Positions 52,489 through 61,348 of a stretch of 64,000 bases of DNA are shown here, piece by piece. The number at the start of each line of letters is the position of its first letter. Within the stretch, counting starts at the first letter, position 1. The position numbers and the translations under genes are program-made. This DNA is from CAIQPV01 sp963719855 (lineage in GTDB: Bacteria; Pseudomonadota; Gammaproteobacteria; Burkholderiales; Gallionellaceae). The notes below the pieces were generated by a model, which saw nothing but the letters and a program-made list of their open reading frames with translations, was not told the DNA's origin and ran no database searches. Location of the stretch: NCBI GenBank assembly GCA_963719855.1, contig CAVRDK010000004.1, forward strand, positions 682,001-746,000. The letters are read 5' to 3'.

Positions 52489-53016
52489 ATGAAATTACTT
52501 TTGGAACAAATTGAGAAAGGTTTGGAGGCTGAACTTTATTACTTATCGTTGTTTGTTTCTTTGTGCATACCGGATATATGCGGTGCGCTTGAATCGGAGA
52601 ATGGATTTGCCCAACCAGAAAAATACAAAAATTGGGTTAGTCAGTACCTCGTCGCGGTTAGGCCAGACAAGTACGGCGACAGGTTGTCGGCAGACCATAT
52701 TTGGCAATTCAGATGCGCTCTGTTGCATCAAGGACGAACAAAACATAGCAAAGGTGAGTATAAGCGCATCCTATTTTTTGAACCTGGAGTTGAGATTCCT
52801 ATACGAGGTTTGCATTGTTGTATTGTTGGGACGAAGACGGAGGACAAATCCCTTGTGATTGATATACGACAATTCTGTAGTGACATTATTGCAGCAGCAG
52901 AATCGTGGCTTGTCAGTAACCAGACAAATCAGAATTTTATGGGGAATTATAAAAATCTTATCAGACGATATCCCAATGGGATTAGCCCCGTTTTAGGTTG
53001 TCCTGTAATCGGATAG
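52489..53016 (+). CDS. hypothetical protein with HEPN-like R-x4-H motif
   Basis: A 175-aa protein with TAGGAG upstream of the ATG. It is helical at the N-terminus (LLLEQIEKGLEAELYYLSLFVSLCIPDICGAL). It contains FRCALLHQG at residues 74-82, an R-x4-H arrangement as in HEPN ribonucleases. The C-terminal half is IDIRQFCSDIIAAAESWL. I do not recognise the specific family. It looks AT-rich next to polA and may be acquired. HEPN assignment is an inference from one motif and predicted helices. Confidence 0.55.
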   Translation: MKLLLEQIEKGLEAELYYLSLFVSLCIPDICGALESENGFAQPEKYKNWVSQYLVAVRPDKYGDRLSADHIWQFRCALLHQGRTKHSKGEYKRILFFEPGVEIPIRGLHCCIVGTKTEDKSLVIDIRQFCSDIIAAAESWLVSNQTNQNFMGNYKNLIRRYPNGISPVLGCPVIG

Positions 53017-53019
53017 CCT

Positions 53020-53052
53020 TGTAGGGTTGGCTCTCGTGCCCACGCGGATGTG
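53020..53052 (+). repeat. repeat family F, copy before the DUF167 gene
   Basis: TGTAGGGTTGGCTCTCGTGC then CCACGCGG resembles the copy at about 53382-53413 (GTAGGGTGGGCATCCCCGTG, CTCACGCGG). The two copies flank the DUF167 gene. Confidence 0.55.
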
Positions 53053-53079
53053 TAAATTTAAATAAATTTAGGATCAGTG

Positions 53080-53379
53080 ATGTCGTCGTTTTGCCATTGG
53101 GAGGGAGACACTCTGGTGCTGAATATCCTCGGTCGTCCGCGCGCCAAGAAAACCAAAATCGGCAAGGTCATCGGCAAGCAACTGGAGATTTATGTCGCCG
53201 AGAATCCGGTGCGCGGGAAGGCTACGGGGCATCTTGTGGACTTTTTGGCCGAGGAGTTTCAGGTACCTAAGAGCGCGATAACGGTGGTGTTCGGGGTTTA
53301 CAACGTCAACAAGCAACTGCGTATCACCGCACCCAAGCGGCTCCCTGCGGTTATTCCGCCGCCAACTACCGCCGCGTAG
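53080..53379 (+). CDS. DUF167 (YggU) family protein
   Basis: A 99-aa small alpha/beta protein with the DUF167 layout: W-x-GDTLVLNI, RPRAKKTKIGKVIGKQLEIYVAENPVRGKATGHLVDFLAEEFQVP, then the VVFGVYNVNKQLRI strand. The function is unknown. A GTG precedes the ATG directly. It stands between two copies of a short repeat, with IS66 inserted in the second. It is not next to yggT as in many genomes. Confidence 0.85.
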   Translation: MSSFCHWEGDTLVLNILGRPRAKKTKIGKVIGKQLEIYVAENPVRGKATGHLVDFLAEEFQVPKSAITVVFGVYNVNKQLRITAPKRLPAVIPPPTTAA

Positions 53380-53503
53380 CCAGGTAGGGTGGGCATCCCC
53401 GTGCTCACGCGGGTAATCGGTGTAAACGAGCCATAATCATCACTCTTGCAGCCTGACACAAATTTCCGCAAGCTTGGCGCATCTCAAACAAGATGGAGCG
53501 AGC

Positions 53504-53812
53504 ATGAAAGATCGAACGGAATTTTGGACAGCGCATGTAGCCGCCGTCAAACATGAAGCAATTTCAGTCAGCGCCTATGCGAGGCAACACGACCTTTCGA
53601 TTGCCGCCTTGTATTATTGGCAGCGCAAGCTGAGGTCAAATACTATTACGACTGAAGCTGGTCAAAGCAAATTTGTTGCACTACGCATTACAGATCAACT
53701 CCCATGTCTTTGCACTTTGGTGTTGCCGTCCGGTTTGCATCTGGAAATGTCGGCGTTGCCTTCGCCGGAATGGTTATCTGCACTAAACCGTACTTTGCCG
53801 GGAGCGCACTAA
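53504..53812 (+). CDS. tnpA: IS66 accessory protein TnpA
   Basis: A 102-aa helix-turn-helix protein of the IS66 TnpA type, starting at MKDRTEFWTAHVAAVKHEAI. VSAYARQHDLSIAALYYWQRKLR is the recognition helix region. The stop overlaps the tnpB start (TAATG at 53810-53814), so translation is coupled. It is needed for transposition in known IS66 members. Confidence 0.85.
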   Translation: MKDRTEFWTAHVAAVKHEAISVSAYARQHDLSIAALYYWQRKLRSNTITTEAGQSKFVALRITDQLPCLCTLVLPSGLHLEMSALPSPEWLSALNRTLPGAH

Positions 53813-54168
53813 TGCATCCCGGTTGCGCTATCGAACAAGTCTACCTGTGCTGCGATGCGATCGACTTCAGGAAAGCGATTAATGGGCTGAGCGTGATGGT
53901 CGAACAAGAACTGGGTTTGAATCCGTTTGGAAGTGCGTTGTATGTATTCGTCAATCGCTCACGGAATAAGATCAAGGTGTTGTACTGGCATCGCAATGGG
54001 TTTTGTCTGTGGCAAAAGCGCTTGGAAGAGGAGAAATTCCATTGGCCGAAACACACTGAGACGAACACGCAAACAATCACGCTCAGAGAATTCGAGTGGT
54101 TGCTTGAAGGCATTGATTTATGGAGAAATAAACCTCACAAAACGCTGAATTTCGCTTGCATTTCATAG
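53812..54168 (+). CDS. tnpB: IS66 accessory protein TnpB
   Basis: A 118-aa IS66 Orf2 protein from the ATG at 53812. It shows the family sequence IEQVYLCCDAIDFRKAINGLSVMVEQELGLNPFGSALYVFVNRSRNKIKVLYWHRNGFCLWQKRLEEEKF. It is downstream of and coupled to tnpA. It is followed by tnpC after 21 bases. Confidence 0.92.
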   Translation: MHPGCAIEQVYLCCDAIDFRKAINGLSVMVEQELGLNPFGSALYVFVNRSRNKIKVLYWHRNGFCLWQKRLEEEKFHWPKHTETNTQTITLREFEWLLEGIDLWRNKPHKTLNFACIS

Positions 54169-54189
54169 GGGAAATTGATAGCATTCCAC

Positions 54190-55875
54190 ATGCTTAAAAC
54201 ACATGAAAAACCTTCAGTTTTACCGCTGGATTATCGCTCCAGAGCCAACCTTCCCGAGTTCACTTTACCCGACGTTTTACCGACCGATTCGGCAGCACTG
54301 ACAGCGCTGCTGATTGCCTGCGTCAATGCAAAGATCGCCTCTGATGAATGCCTCGCCCGTGCAGAGGTGGAGTACGAAACCCTCATCGCAAATGCGGCGA
54401 AAGAATACGAAACTCGCCTGCAGGAACTCTACGAACAAATCGCTTTAGCGCGCCGCCGCATGTTTGGCCCGAGCTCGGAGAGTGTTGCGCAGTTTCACCT
54501 GTTCGATGAGGCCGAGGTGCTGGCTGCAACTTCAAGCGATGAGCAAGATGTTGCGCCGTTGCCAGCACTGGCATCCGTGGTGGCTCAAAAGCCAGCGCGC
54601 GGCAAACGCAGCCCGTTGCCGCCAGAACTTGAACGGATAGAGATCGTTCACGACGTGCCGGAATCCGAACGTACTTGCGATTGCGGCACACCGATGGTGG
54701 TGATCAACCGCGTGATCAGCGAACAACTCGACATCGTTCCGATGCAAGTGCGCGTGCTGCAACATATCAGGCTGGTGTATGGATGCAAGGCCAGCGAACA
54801 CGCGCCGGTAACTGCTGCGTTGCCGCCACAGCCTTTGCCCAAGAGTAATGCCAGCCCCGGTTTGCTGGCCATGTTGTTGACGACCAAGTATGTCGATGGC
54901 TTGCCGCTGGCCAGATTCGAGAAGGTGCTGGCCCGCCACGATGTTACGGTGCCGCGCCAGACGCTGGCACGCTGGGTGATCGGCGCGAGTGGCACGCTGC
55001 AACCGCTGCACAACCTGATGCGGGATGTCTTGCTTGATGCGCCGTTCATCCATATGGATGAAACGGTGTTGCAGGTACTCAAGGAAAAGAATAAGAGTCC
55101 AACCTCCAACAGTTACATGTGGGTGCAGACGGGCGGGCCACCTGGCAAGTCGGTGGTGATTTACGACTATGATCCGAGTCGTAGCGGAGAAGTGCCGGCG
55201 CGCCTGCTGCTGGGATATCAGGGTTATCTGATGACAGATGGATATGAGGGTTACAACAAGCTTGCCAAGACAGAAGGTATCGAGCATCAGGTTTGCTGGT
55301 CGCATGCTCGCCGCAAGTTTGTGGAAGCCGTGAAAGTGCAACCGAAAGGCACGCACGGCCATGCCGACCAAGCTGTCGCCATGATTGGCAAGCTTTACGC
55401 GATTGAACGGGAGCACAAGGATTCGCCCATTGAGGCACGCTATGCCGCGCGCCAAGAGAAAAGCGTACCGGTGCTGGATGAGTTGCACGACTGGATGGAA
55501 AAGCTGTTGCCCATGGTTCCACCCAAAAGCGCACTGGGTAACGCGCTGTCGTATATGCGCGATTACTGGGGCAAACTGGTTCGCTACACGGAGCGGGGCG
55601 ATCTGCCAATCGATAACAACCGTTGCGAGAATGCGATTCGCCCCTTTGTGGTTGGACGCAAGGCTTGGTTGTTCAGCGATACGCCAGCCGGCGCCAACGC
55701 GAGTGCGATTATCTACTCGCTGGTTGAAACTGCAAAGGCAAACGGCGTAGAGCCATACACATGGCTGCGCCATGTACTGGAACACCTGCCCGCTGCACAA
55801 ACTGCGGATGAAATGGATAAGTTGTTGCCGTGGAATTTCCATGCGGCGACTTTAGCTGACATCACGCCTCGCTGA
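54190..55875 (+). CDS. tnpC: IS66 transposase TnpC
   Basis: The DDE transposase of the IS66 element, 561 aa. An N-terminal leucine-zipper-like coiled coil (about 55-100) precedes a zinc-finger-like region (CDCGTPMVVI), followed by the catalytic core with HMDETVLQV, MTDGYEGYNK and NNRCENAIRP as the acidic residues. The C-terminal HLPAAQTADEMDKLLPWNF matches the family. I chose the ATG of MLKTHEKPSV; a TTG 15 bases earlier is too near AGGGGA. It is apparently intact. Confidence 0.92.
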   Translation: MLKTHEKPSVLPLDYRSRANLPEFTLPDVLPTDSAALTALLIACVNAKIASDECLARAEVEYETLIANAAKEYETRLQELYEQIALARRRMFGPSSESVAQFHLFDEAEVLAATSSDEQDVAPLPALASVVAQKPARGKRSPLPPELERIEIVHDVPESERTCDCGTPMVVINRVISEQLDIVPMQVRVLQHIRLVYGCKASEHAPVTAALPPQPLPKSNASPGLLAMLLTTKYVDGLPLARFEKVLARHDVTVPRQTLARWVIGASGTLQPLHNLMRDVLLDAPFIHMDETVLQVLKEKNKSPTSNSYMWVQTGGPPGKSVVIYDYDPSRSGEVPARLLLGYQGYLMTDGYEGYNKLAKTEGIEHQVCWSHARRKFVEAVKVQPKGTHGHADQAVAMIGKLYAIEREHKDSPIEARYAARQEKSVPVLDELHDWMEKLLPMVPPKSALGNALSYMRDYWGKLVRYTERGDLPIDNNRCENAIRPFVVGRKAWLFSDTPAGANASAIIYSLVETAKANGVEPYTWLRHVLEHLPAAQTADEMDKLLPWNFHAATLADITPR

Positions 55876-55942
55876 ATAGACTGCTCTTCCTGAATCGCTT
55901 ACTAATCGGTTTGCCTGACAGGCGTATGACGAGAATTTGGAA

Positions 55943-56653
55943 TTACCCTCCCAGATACGCGCGTTGCACGGCCTCGCTGCCAAGCAGTTCGCTCGATGCG
56001 CCAGACAAAGTAACCAATCCGCTTTCCAGCACATAACCGCGTTGCGCGACTTCAAGCGCCAGCTTGGCATTTTGTTCGACCAGCAGGATGGAGACGCCCT
56101 GCGCGGAGATGTCGCGTATGGTCTCGAAGATTTTGGCCACCATCATCGGCGCGAGTCCCATGCTGGGTTCGTCCAGCATCAGCAGTTTGGGGCGGCTCAT
56201 CAGCGCGCGCGCCATCGCCACCATTTGCTGCTCGCCGCCGGAGAGGGTTCCGGCGGGTTGCGCGCGGCGTTCGGCCAAGCGCGGGAACAAGGCATACATG
56301 CGCTCAAGGTCTGAGCTGATTTGTACGGTGTCGTTGCGGGTGTATGCGCCCATCTGCAAATTTTCTGCAACGGTGAGGCGGGCGAATATGCCGCGCCCTT
56401 CCGGTACCAGCGCCAAGCCGTTGTGTACGCGCTGGTGCGTGGGAATGTTGTGCAGGGGTTTTTCGTCGTAGTGGATTTTTCCTGCCGTGGGATGCAGCAG
56501 TCCGGCTAGCGCCTTGAGCGTGGTTGTCTTGCCAGCACCGTTGCTGCCGATGAGCGCGACCAGTTCGCCGGGGGCCACGGTCAGGTCTATGCCTTTCAGC
56601 GCCTGAATGCCGCCGTAACTGACCTTGAGGTTTTCTACAGAAAGTAGACTCAT
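55943..56653 (-). CDS. livF: branched-chain amino acid ABC transporter ATPase LivF
   Basis: One of two ATPases of a branched-chain amino acid (or urea/amide type) importer, 236 aa from MSLLSVENLKVSYGG. Walker A is GSNGAGKTT, the signature is LSGGEQQ, and Walker B is LLMLDEPSMGLAP. The family-typical EGRGIFARLTVAENLQMGA is present. It lies last in the livK-H-M-G-F order. A palindromic repeat separates it from livG. IS66 sits just downstream. Confidence 0.94.
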   Translation of the reverse strand: MSLLSVENLKVSYGGIQALKGIDLTVAPGELVALIGSNGAGKTTTLKALAGLLHPTAGKIHYDEKPLHNIPTHQRVHNGLALVPEGRGIFARLTVAENLQMGAYTRNDTVQISSDLERMYALFPRLAERRAQPAGTLSGGEQQMVAMARALMSRPKLLMLDEPSMGLAPMMVAKIFETIRDISAQGVSILLVEQNAKLALEVAQRGYVLESGLVTLSGASSELLGSEAVQRAYLGG

Positions 56654-56668
56654 GCTAATGCCCATTGT

Positions 56669-56738
56669 GTGGGAGCGGCTTCAGCCGCGAAAGTGGCGGA
56701 GTAAATAGCATAGAAATCGCGGCTAAAGCCGCTCCCAC
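56669..56738. repeat. palindromic repeat family D, copy 2
   Basis: GTGGGAGCGGCTTCAGCCGC and GCGGCTAAAGCCGCTCCCAC face each other with a 26-base centre, as at 8137. It fills the livG-livF gap and may form an intra-operon hairpin. Confidence 0.85.
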
Positions 56739-56773
56739 GATTGCACTCCGCACTAATGAGCATTCAGAATTGA

Positions 56774-57550
56774 TCATGCTTCGCCCCCCAGATATGCCGC
56801 GATCACTGCCGGATTGCGGCGCACCTCTTCCGGCACACCTTCGGCGATTTTCTTGCCATAGTCCAACACCGCCACGCGGTCACACAGGCCGAGGATGAGT
56901 TTTACGTCGTGTTCGATCAGCAGCACGGTGATGCCGCTGGCACGTATGGTTTGCAGCAAGGCTTTCAGGCTTTCGGTCTCGGTGGCGTTCATGCCTGCCG
57001 CCGGTTCGTCCAGTGCCAGCAGCTTGGGGTCGGTGGCCAGCGCGCGGGCGATTTCCAGGCGGCGCTGTTCCCCATAAGAAAGATGCTTGGCCAAGGTTTG
57101 TTGCGGGCGGTCTATACCGACGTAGCGCAGCAGTTCGCGCGCACGTTGCGTGATGGCGCGCTCCTCGTTGCGTGCGGCGGCGTTGCGCGTGAGCGCACCC
57201 CAGATGCCCGCGTGTGTCCGAACGTGACGCCCGACCATGATGTTTTCCAGCGCGCTCATATTGGCGAACAGACGAATATTCTGGAAGGTGCGCGCGATCC
57301 CAGCCTCGGCCAGCACATGCGGTTTGCAATGGGCATAGGCGACGCCATCAAAAGTGAACGCGCCCTCGTCGAGTTGATACAACCCGGTGACGACGTTGAA
57401 CAGCGTGGTCTTGCCCGCGCCGTTGGGTCCGATCAGGCCGTATATTTCGCCGCACTTGATGTGCAGCGAAACATCGGACAGCGCTGCCAAGCCGCCGAAG
57501 TGCTTGCCTATACCGGCGAGTTTGAGCAGTGTATTACTTGCTGCTGTCAT
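56774..57550 (-). CDS. livG: branched-chain amino acid ABC transporter ATPase LivG
   Basis: The second ATPase of the importer, 258 aa. Walker A is GPNGAGKTT, the signature is LSYGEQRR, and Walker B is LLALDEPAAGMN. The extended C-terminal part ends KIAEGVPEEVRRNPAVIAAYLGGEA, typical of LivG. Its start overlaps the end of livM by 17 bases. It works with LivF on the cytoplasmic side of LivHM. Confidence 0.95.
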   Translation of the reverse strand: MTAASNTLLKLAGIGKHFGGLAALSDVSLHIKCGEIYGLIGPNGAGKTTLFNVVTGLYQLDEGAFTFDGVAYAHCKPHVLAEAGIARTFQNIRLFANMSALENIMVGRHVRTHAGIWGALTRNAAARNEERAITQRARELLRYVGIDRPQQTLAKHLSYGEQRRLEIARALATDPKLLALDEPAAGMNATETESLKALLQTIRASGITVLLIEHDVKLILGLCDRVAVLDYGKKIAEGVPEEVRRNPAVIAAYLGGEA

Positions 57551-58658
57551 ACACCGTCTCCTGTTCCTGCCTCACCACTTCTTCATCGTCGTCGGAAAGT
57601 TCGCGGCGACGTTGCGTCGAAGGCCACAGCCCGGCGGGGCGCACCAGCATCACGACGATCAGCGCCAGTCCGAACAGCAGCATGCGCAGGCTTTCCGGAT
57701 CAACCAGCGTCTTGCCGAACAGCCATTGCTGCGCCGGGCCCGCGCCGTTGCGCAACGCTTCCGGCAACAGCACCAGCAGCACGCCGCCCAACACCACCCC
57801 TCCGATGTTGCCCATGCCGCCCAGCACCACCATACACAGGATCATCACCGATTCCGTCAGCCCGAAACTTTCCGGGCTGATGAAGCCTTGGAATCCGGCA
57901 AACAGCCCGCCGGACAAGCCGCCGAAAGTCGCGCCCATGGCGAAGGCGAGTAGCTTGATGTTGCGCGTATTGATGCCCATCGCCTCCGCCGCCACCTCAT
58001 CCTCGCGGATCGCCATCCAGGCGCGGCCGATGCGCGAATTTTCCAGACGCAAAGACACGAAAATTACCAGCAGGGTAAAGCACAGGAACAGGTAGTAATA
58101 GAGATGCACCGAGGGCAAGGTTATGCCGAAAATTTCCTGCGTCGTTCCGAGCGAAAATCCGCCGCTCTGCACCGGGTCGATCATGCTGATACCCTGCGGG
58201 CCGTTGGTGATATTGATCGGCGCGTTCAGGTTGTTGAGAAAGATACGGATGATTTCGCCGAAGCCCAGCGTGACGATGGCGAGATAGTCGCCGCGCAAGC
58301 GCAAGGTGGGCGCACCCAACAGCACGCCGAAGAAGCAGGCCAGCAGCGCCCCCAGCGGCAGCACCGCCCACACTGGCCAGTGCAAACCGAACTGCGGCGA
58401 GGAGAGCAGCGCGTAGTTGTAAGCGCCCACCGCGAAAAATGCGATGTAGCCGAGATCAAGCAGCCCGGCGTAACCAACCACAATGTTCAGTCCCAGCGCC
58501 AGCATGATGTAGAGCAGCGCAAAATCCGCGATGCGCACCCAGCCGCGCCCGAGCAGCGCGTCGGTGACGAAGGGCAGCGCCAGCAACACAATGGCGAGCA
58601 CGGCGAATACGCGTAATGCGTTGCATTTTTTGCAGTATGGGAATTTTCCGAGGTTCAT
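57534..58658 (-). CDS. livM: branched-chain amino acid ABC transporter permease LivM
   Basis: A permease of 374 aa with about nine to ten helices. Family motifs include AGLLDLGYIAFFAVGAYNYALL, LRLRGDYLAIVTLGFGEIIRI, and MGINTRNIKLLAFAMGATFGGLSGGLFAGFQGFISPESFGLTESVMILCMVVLGGMGNIGGVV. The C-terminal tail is long and charged. It partners with LivH, whose stop lies four bases upstream. Confidence 0.95.
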   Translation of the reverse strand: MNLGKFPYCKKCNALRVFAVLAIVLLALPFVTDALLGRGWVRIADFALLYIMLALGLNIVVGYAGLLDLGYIAFFAVGAYNYALLSSPQFGLHWPVWAVLPLGALLACFFGVLLGAPTLRLRGDYLAIVTLGFGEIIRIFLNNLNAPINITNGPQGISMIDPVQSGGFSLGTTQEIFGITLPSVHLYYYLFLCFTLLVIFVSLRLENSRIGRAWMAIREDEVAAEAMGINTRNIKLLAFAMGATFGGLSGGLFAGFQGFISPESFGLTESVMILCMVVLGGMGNIGGVVLGGVLLVLLPEALRNGAGPAQQWLFGKTLVDPESLRMLLFGLALIVVMLVRPAGLWPSTQRRRELSDDDEEVVRQEQETVYDSSK

Positions 58659-58661
58659 AGA

Positions 58662-59585
58662 TCAGGCACGTTCCGCAACGCGCTCTCCCAACAATCCGGA
58701 CGGACGGAAAATCAGCACGGCGATCAGCACGAAGAAGGCGAACACATCCTGATAGTTGCTGCCGAAGAAGCCGCCGCTGAGGTCGCCGATGTAACCCGCG
58801 CCCAGACTTTCGATCAACCCCAGCAGCACGCCGCCGAGCATCGCGCCGCGCAGGTTGCCAATGCCGCCAAGAACCGCAGCGGTAAAGGCTTTCAGCCCGA
58901 GGATGGAGCCCATGTAGTAATGCACGATGCCGTAATTCGCGCTCACCATGATGCCTGCCACCGCCGCCAGCGCAGAGCCGGTCATGAAGGTGACCGAGAT
59001 CACGCGGTTGATGTCTACGCCCATCAGTGCGGCGGCAGATGGATTTTCCGCCACGGCGCGCATCGAACGACCCAAGCGTGTGCGATGCACCAGCAGCATT
59101 AGCCCGGCCATCATCAGTAACGCGACCAGCACGATGATAAGTTGCACGTCATTGATGACCGCGCCGCCGAAAGTATGTGAACTGTTCGGCAACAATTGCG
59201 GGAAGGCGTGGTATTCGCGCCCCCAGAAAATCATCGCCAGATTTTGCAGCACGATGGAAACACCAATCGCGGTAATCAGCGGGGCCAGACGCGGCGCATT
59301 GCGCAAGGGACGGTAGGCGATGCGTTCGATACCATAGCCCAGCACCATGCACACCGCAGCCGCCACCATCAATGCGATCAGCAGCACCAGTAGCGGCGGC
59401 AAACCAGCCGCGAGCAACAGCTGGCTCACCGTCAGCGCCACCATCGCTCCCACCATCACTACTTCGCCGTGCGCGAAATTAATCAGGCCAAGGATGCCGT
59501 ACACCATGGTGTAGCCGAGCGCAACCAAGGCATACACGCTGCCTTGCACCAGGCCGTTGAGAATTTGCTGTAAGAGTATGTCCAA
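58662..59585 (-). CDS. livH: branched-chain amino acid ABC transporter permease LivH
   Basis: A permease of about 307 aa with eight or more helices. I chose the TTG at 59585, giving MDILLQQILNGLVQGSVYAL, the usual N-terminus. The longer frame would begin inside the terminator hairpin. GLINFAHGEVVMVGAMVAL and the conserved GLKAFTAAVLGGIGNLRGAMLGG loop match the family. No strong ribosome site is seen. Confidence 0.92.
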   Translation of the reverse strand: MDILLQQILNGLVQGSVYALVALGYTMVYGILGLINFAHGEVVMVGAMVALTVSQLLLAAGLPPLLVLLIALMVAAAVCMVLGYGIERIAYRPLRNAPRLAPLITAIGVSIVLQNLAMIFWGREYHAFPQLLPNSSHTFGGAVINDVQLIIVLVALLMMAGLMLLVHRTRLGRSMRAVAENPSAAALMGVDINRVISVTFMTGSALAAVAGIMVSANYGIVHYYMGSILGLKAFTAAVLGGIGNLRGAMLGGVLLGLIESLGAGYIGDLSGGFFGSNYQDVFAFFVLIAVLIFRPSGLLGERVAERA

Positions 59586-59601
59586 GGTTGTCCGCAAAGA
59601 A

Positions 59602-59626
59602 AAAGCGACACACAAAGTGTCGCTTT
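59602..59626 (-). terminator. terminator/attenuator between livK and livH
   Basis: A perfect 10-bp stem (AAAGCGACAC / GTGTCGCTTT) with a 5-base loop is followed on the minus strand by TTTTCTTT. It stands 20 bases past the livK stop and before livH. It would favour high production of the binding protein with partial read-through into the permease genes. Confidence 0.85.
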
Positions 59627-59646
59627 AGTTATTCATTCACACACCA

Positions 59647-60855
59647 TCAATGCGCCGCCACAGGCGCACCACCTATGGTTTGCAGCGGCTGCCACTTGCC
59701 TTGCTGCACCTGATACACCGTAATTGCGCCGCCCTTGAGGTCACCCTTTTCGTCGAAGATGATTTTCGCGGTCACGCCGTCGTACTCAGCCTTCGCCAAT
59801 TCGGGCAAATATTTCGCCGGTTCGGCTGAGCCTGCTTTTTGCATCGCGGCGATCATTACGTTCACCGCATCGTAGCAATATGGCGCATACAACTGGATGG
59901 GCTGCTTGAATTTTGCCTCGTAACGCTGCGAAAAGTCCTTACCGCCGGGCATCTGCGCCAGCGGCACACCGGGTAGCGAGGAATAAGCACCATCTGAAGC
60001 CGCTCCGGAATTTTCAATAAATTTGGCCGTGGAACCGCCGTCGCCCATCATGAATTTGGCATCAAGAGCCAGCGCTCTCAATTGCTTGAGCATGGGCGCG
60101 CCTTGCGGATCCATGCCGCCGAAGAACACCAGATCAGGTTTCTTGCCCTTGATCGACGTCAGAACGGCGGTGAAATCCACTGCCTTGTCGGTGGTGTATT
60201 CGTGCGCAACGATTTGCGCGCCATTGGCTTGCGCGGATTTGACGAACTCATCCGCCAACCCCTGTCCATAAGCAGTGCGATCATCCAGCACCGCGATTTT
60301 CTTCGCGCCCAGATTTTTCGCAGCGAACTCGCCCAGCACCTTGCCCTGCTGTCCGTCGTTTGCCATCACACGAAAGGCGGTCTTGAAACCCTGCGCGGTG
60401 TAGGACACGGCGGTGGCTGAAGGGGAAATCTGCGGGATGCCGTTGTCGCTGTAAATCCGTGAAGCGGGGATGGTGGTGCCGGAATTGAGGTGGCCAATCA
60501 CACCGTTCACTTTCGCATCCACCAGCTTCTGCGCCACAATGGTCGCCGTCTTAGGATCGGTTTGGTCGTCTTCGCTGAGCAACTCAAAACGCGCTTTCTT
60601 GCCACCAATGGTAACACCCTTGGCATTGGCATCGTCTATCGCCATGCGCGTGCCGTTCTCATTATCCTTACCTATATGCGCCTGCGGCCCGGTGAGTGGG
60701 GCGGAAGCGCCGATCTTTACCGCCAGTTCGTCAGCAGCACTGGTGTTCACTGCCAAGCTTGCGGGAGTTGTGGCAGGCGTTTCTGATTTGCCGCAGGCAA
60801 CCAGCGTAGCGGCAAACAAAACCGCCAGAGACAGAAACAGGTGCTTATATGACAT
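59647..60855 (-). CDS. livK: branched-chain amino acid ABC transporter binding protein
   Basis: A periplasmic binding protein of 402 aa of the Leu/Ile/Val type. It starts MSYKHLFLSLAVLFAATLVACG, a lipobox (LVAC), so it is probably lipid-anchored. The periplasmic-binding fold shows APLTGPQAHIGKDNENGTRMAIDDANAKG, GVIGHLNSGTTIPAS, ISPSATAVSYTAQGF and DLVFFGGMDPQGAPMLKQ. It is the first gene of the liv operon. The exact ligand cannot be told from sequence. Confidence 0.93.
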   Translation of the reverse strand: MSYKHLFLSLAVLFAATLVACGKSETPATTPASLAVNTSAADELAVKIGASAPLTGPQAHIGKDNENGTRMAIDDANAKGVTIGGKKARFELLSEDDQTDPKTATIVAQKLVDAKVNGVIGHLNSGTTIPASRIYSDNGIPQISPSATAVSYTAQGFKTAFRVMANDGQQGKVLGEFAAKNLGAKKIAVLDDRTAYGQGLADEFVKSAQANGAQIVAHEYTTDKAVDFTAVLTSIKGKKPDLVFFGGMDPQGAPMLKQLRALALDAKFMMGDGGSTAKFIENSGAASDGAYSSLPGVPLAQMPGGKDFSQRYEAKFKQPIQLYAPYCYDAVNVMIAAMQKAGSAEPAKYLPELAKAEYDGVTAKIIFDEKGDLKGGAITVYQVQQGKWQPLQTIGGAPVAAH

Positions 60856-60924
60856 AGGAAATTTGTAACGGAAAAAGAATGGCCGATTATCCGTAGCACC
60901 TTCCTCCTTGTCAATTTAGTGGGC

Positions 60925-61278
60925 TTATTTTGCCAAGCTCAACACGAATTTAACCAATACCCTGATCTCGGCTTGCTTGACTCCATTAGGATCGTTTGGA
61001 GGCATGGGCATGGTGCCCCAGTTACCGGAGCCACCCTTGGATACTTTCATTAGCAGCCCGTCTTCCAAAGCATATTCTTTGCCGCCATATGTATACTTGG
61101 CAGCTTTCTTGTACTTTCTGGATACCTCCATCCATGCAGGGCCAACCACTCTTTTGTTGATGTCGTGGCAATTAGTACAACCATTTTTTTTGGCCAGTGC
61201 AGGCATTCCGGTTGCCAGTGCGCTACCGCCAAGCATCAGACCTGCAAACATAACCAGATTCATAATTATAGTTTTCAT
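60925..61278 (-). CDS. small monohaem cytochrome c, paralogue 1
   Basis: A 117-aa periplasmic class I cytochrome c. I chose the ATG of MKTIIMNLVMFAG with GGAGAG eight bases upstream. The signal peptide ends around ALATG. Haem is bound at CTNCH (about residue 36) and the methionine ligand is probably in WGTMPMPPND. An insert YTYGGKEYALEDG distinguishes it from the neighbour. It resembles c551/c552 electron carriers. Partner is uncertain. Confidence 0.9.
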   Translation of the reverse strand: MKTIIMNLVMFAGLMLGGSALATGMPALAKKNGCTNCHDINKRVVGPAWMEVSRKYKKAAKYTYGGKEYALEDGLLMKVSKGGSGNWGTMPMPPNDPNGVKQAEIRVLVKFVLSLAK

Positions 61279-61301
61279 AATTCGCACTCTCCAAACAAAA
61301 A

Positions 61302-61325
61302 CGGAGCCGACTTGCGCCGACCCCG
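61302..61325 (-). terminator. terminator between the two cytochrome genes
   Basis: On the minus strand CGGGGTCGGC, GCAA and GTCGGCTCCG form a 10-bp stem with G-U pairs, followed by TTTTTG. It would terminate after the 107-aa cytochrome gene, with partial read-through into the next. Confidence 0.75.
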
Positions 61326-61348
61326 TCGAGTTTATTGCTTTAATGCGA

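Larger units (their letters stand above)
53422..55902 (+). mobile_element. IS66-family element with 8-bp target duplication
   Basis: The ends are GTAAACGAGCC (53422) and GAATCGCTTAC (to 55902), imperfect inverted repeats beginning GTAA as in IS66. TAATCGGT occurs exactly on both sides (53414-53421 and 55903-55910), the 8-bp target duplication. It contains tnpA, tnpB and tnpC without visible damage, and looks recent. The insertion hit the end of a family-F repeat. Confidence 0.93.
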
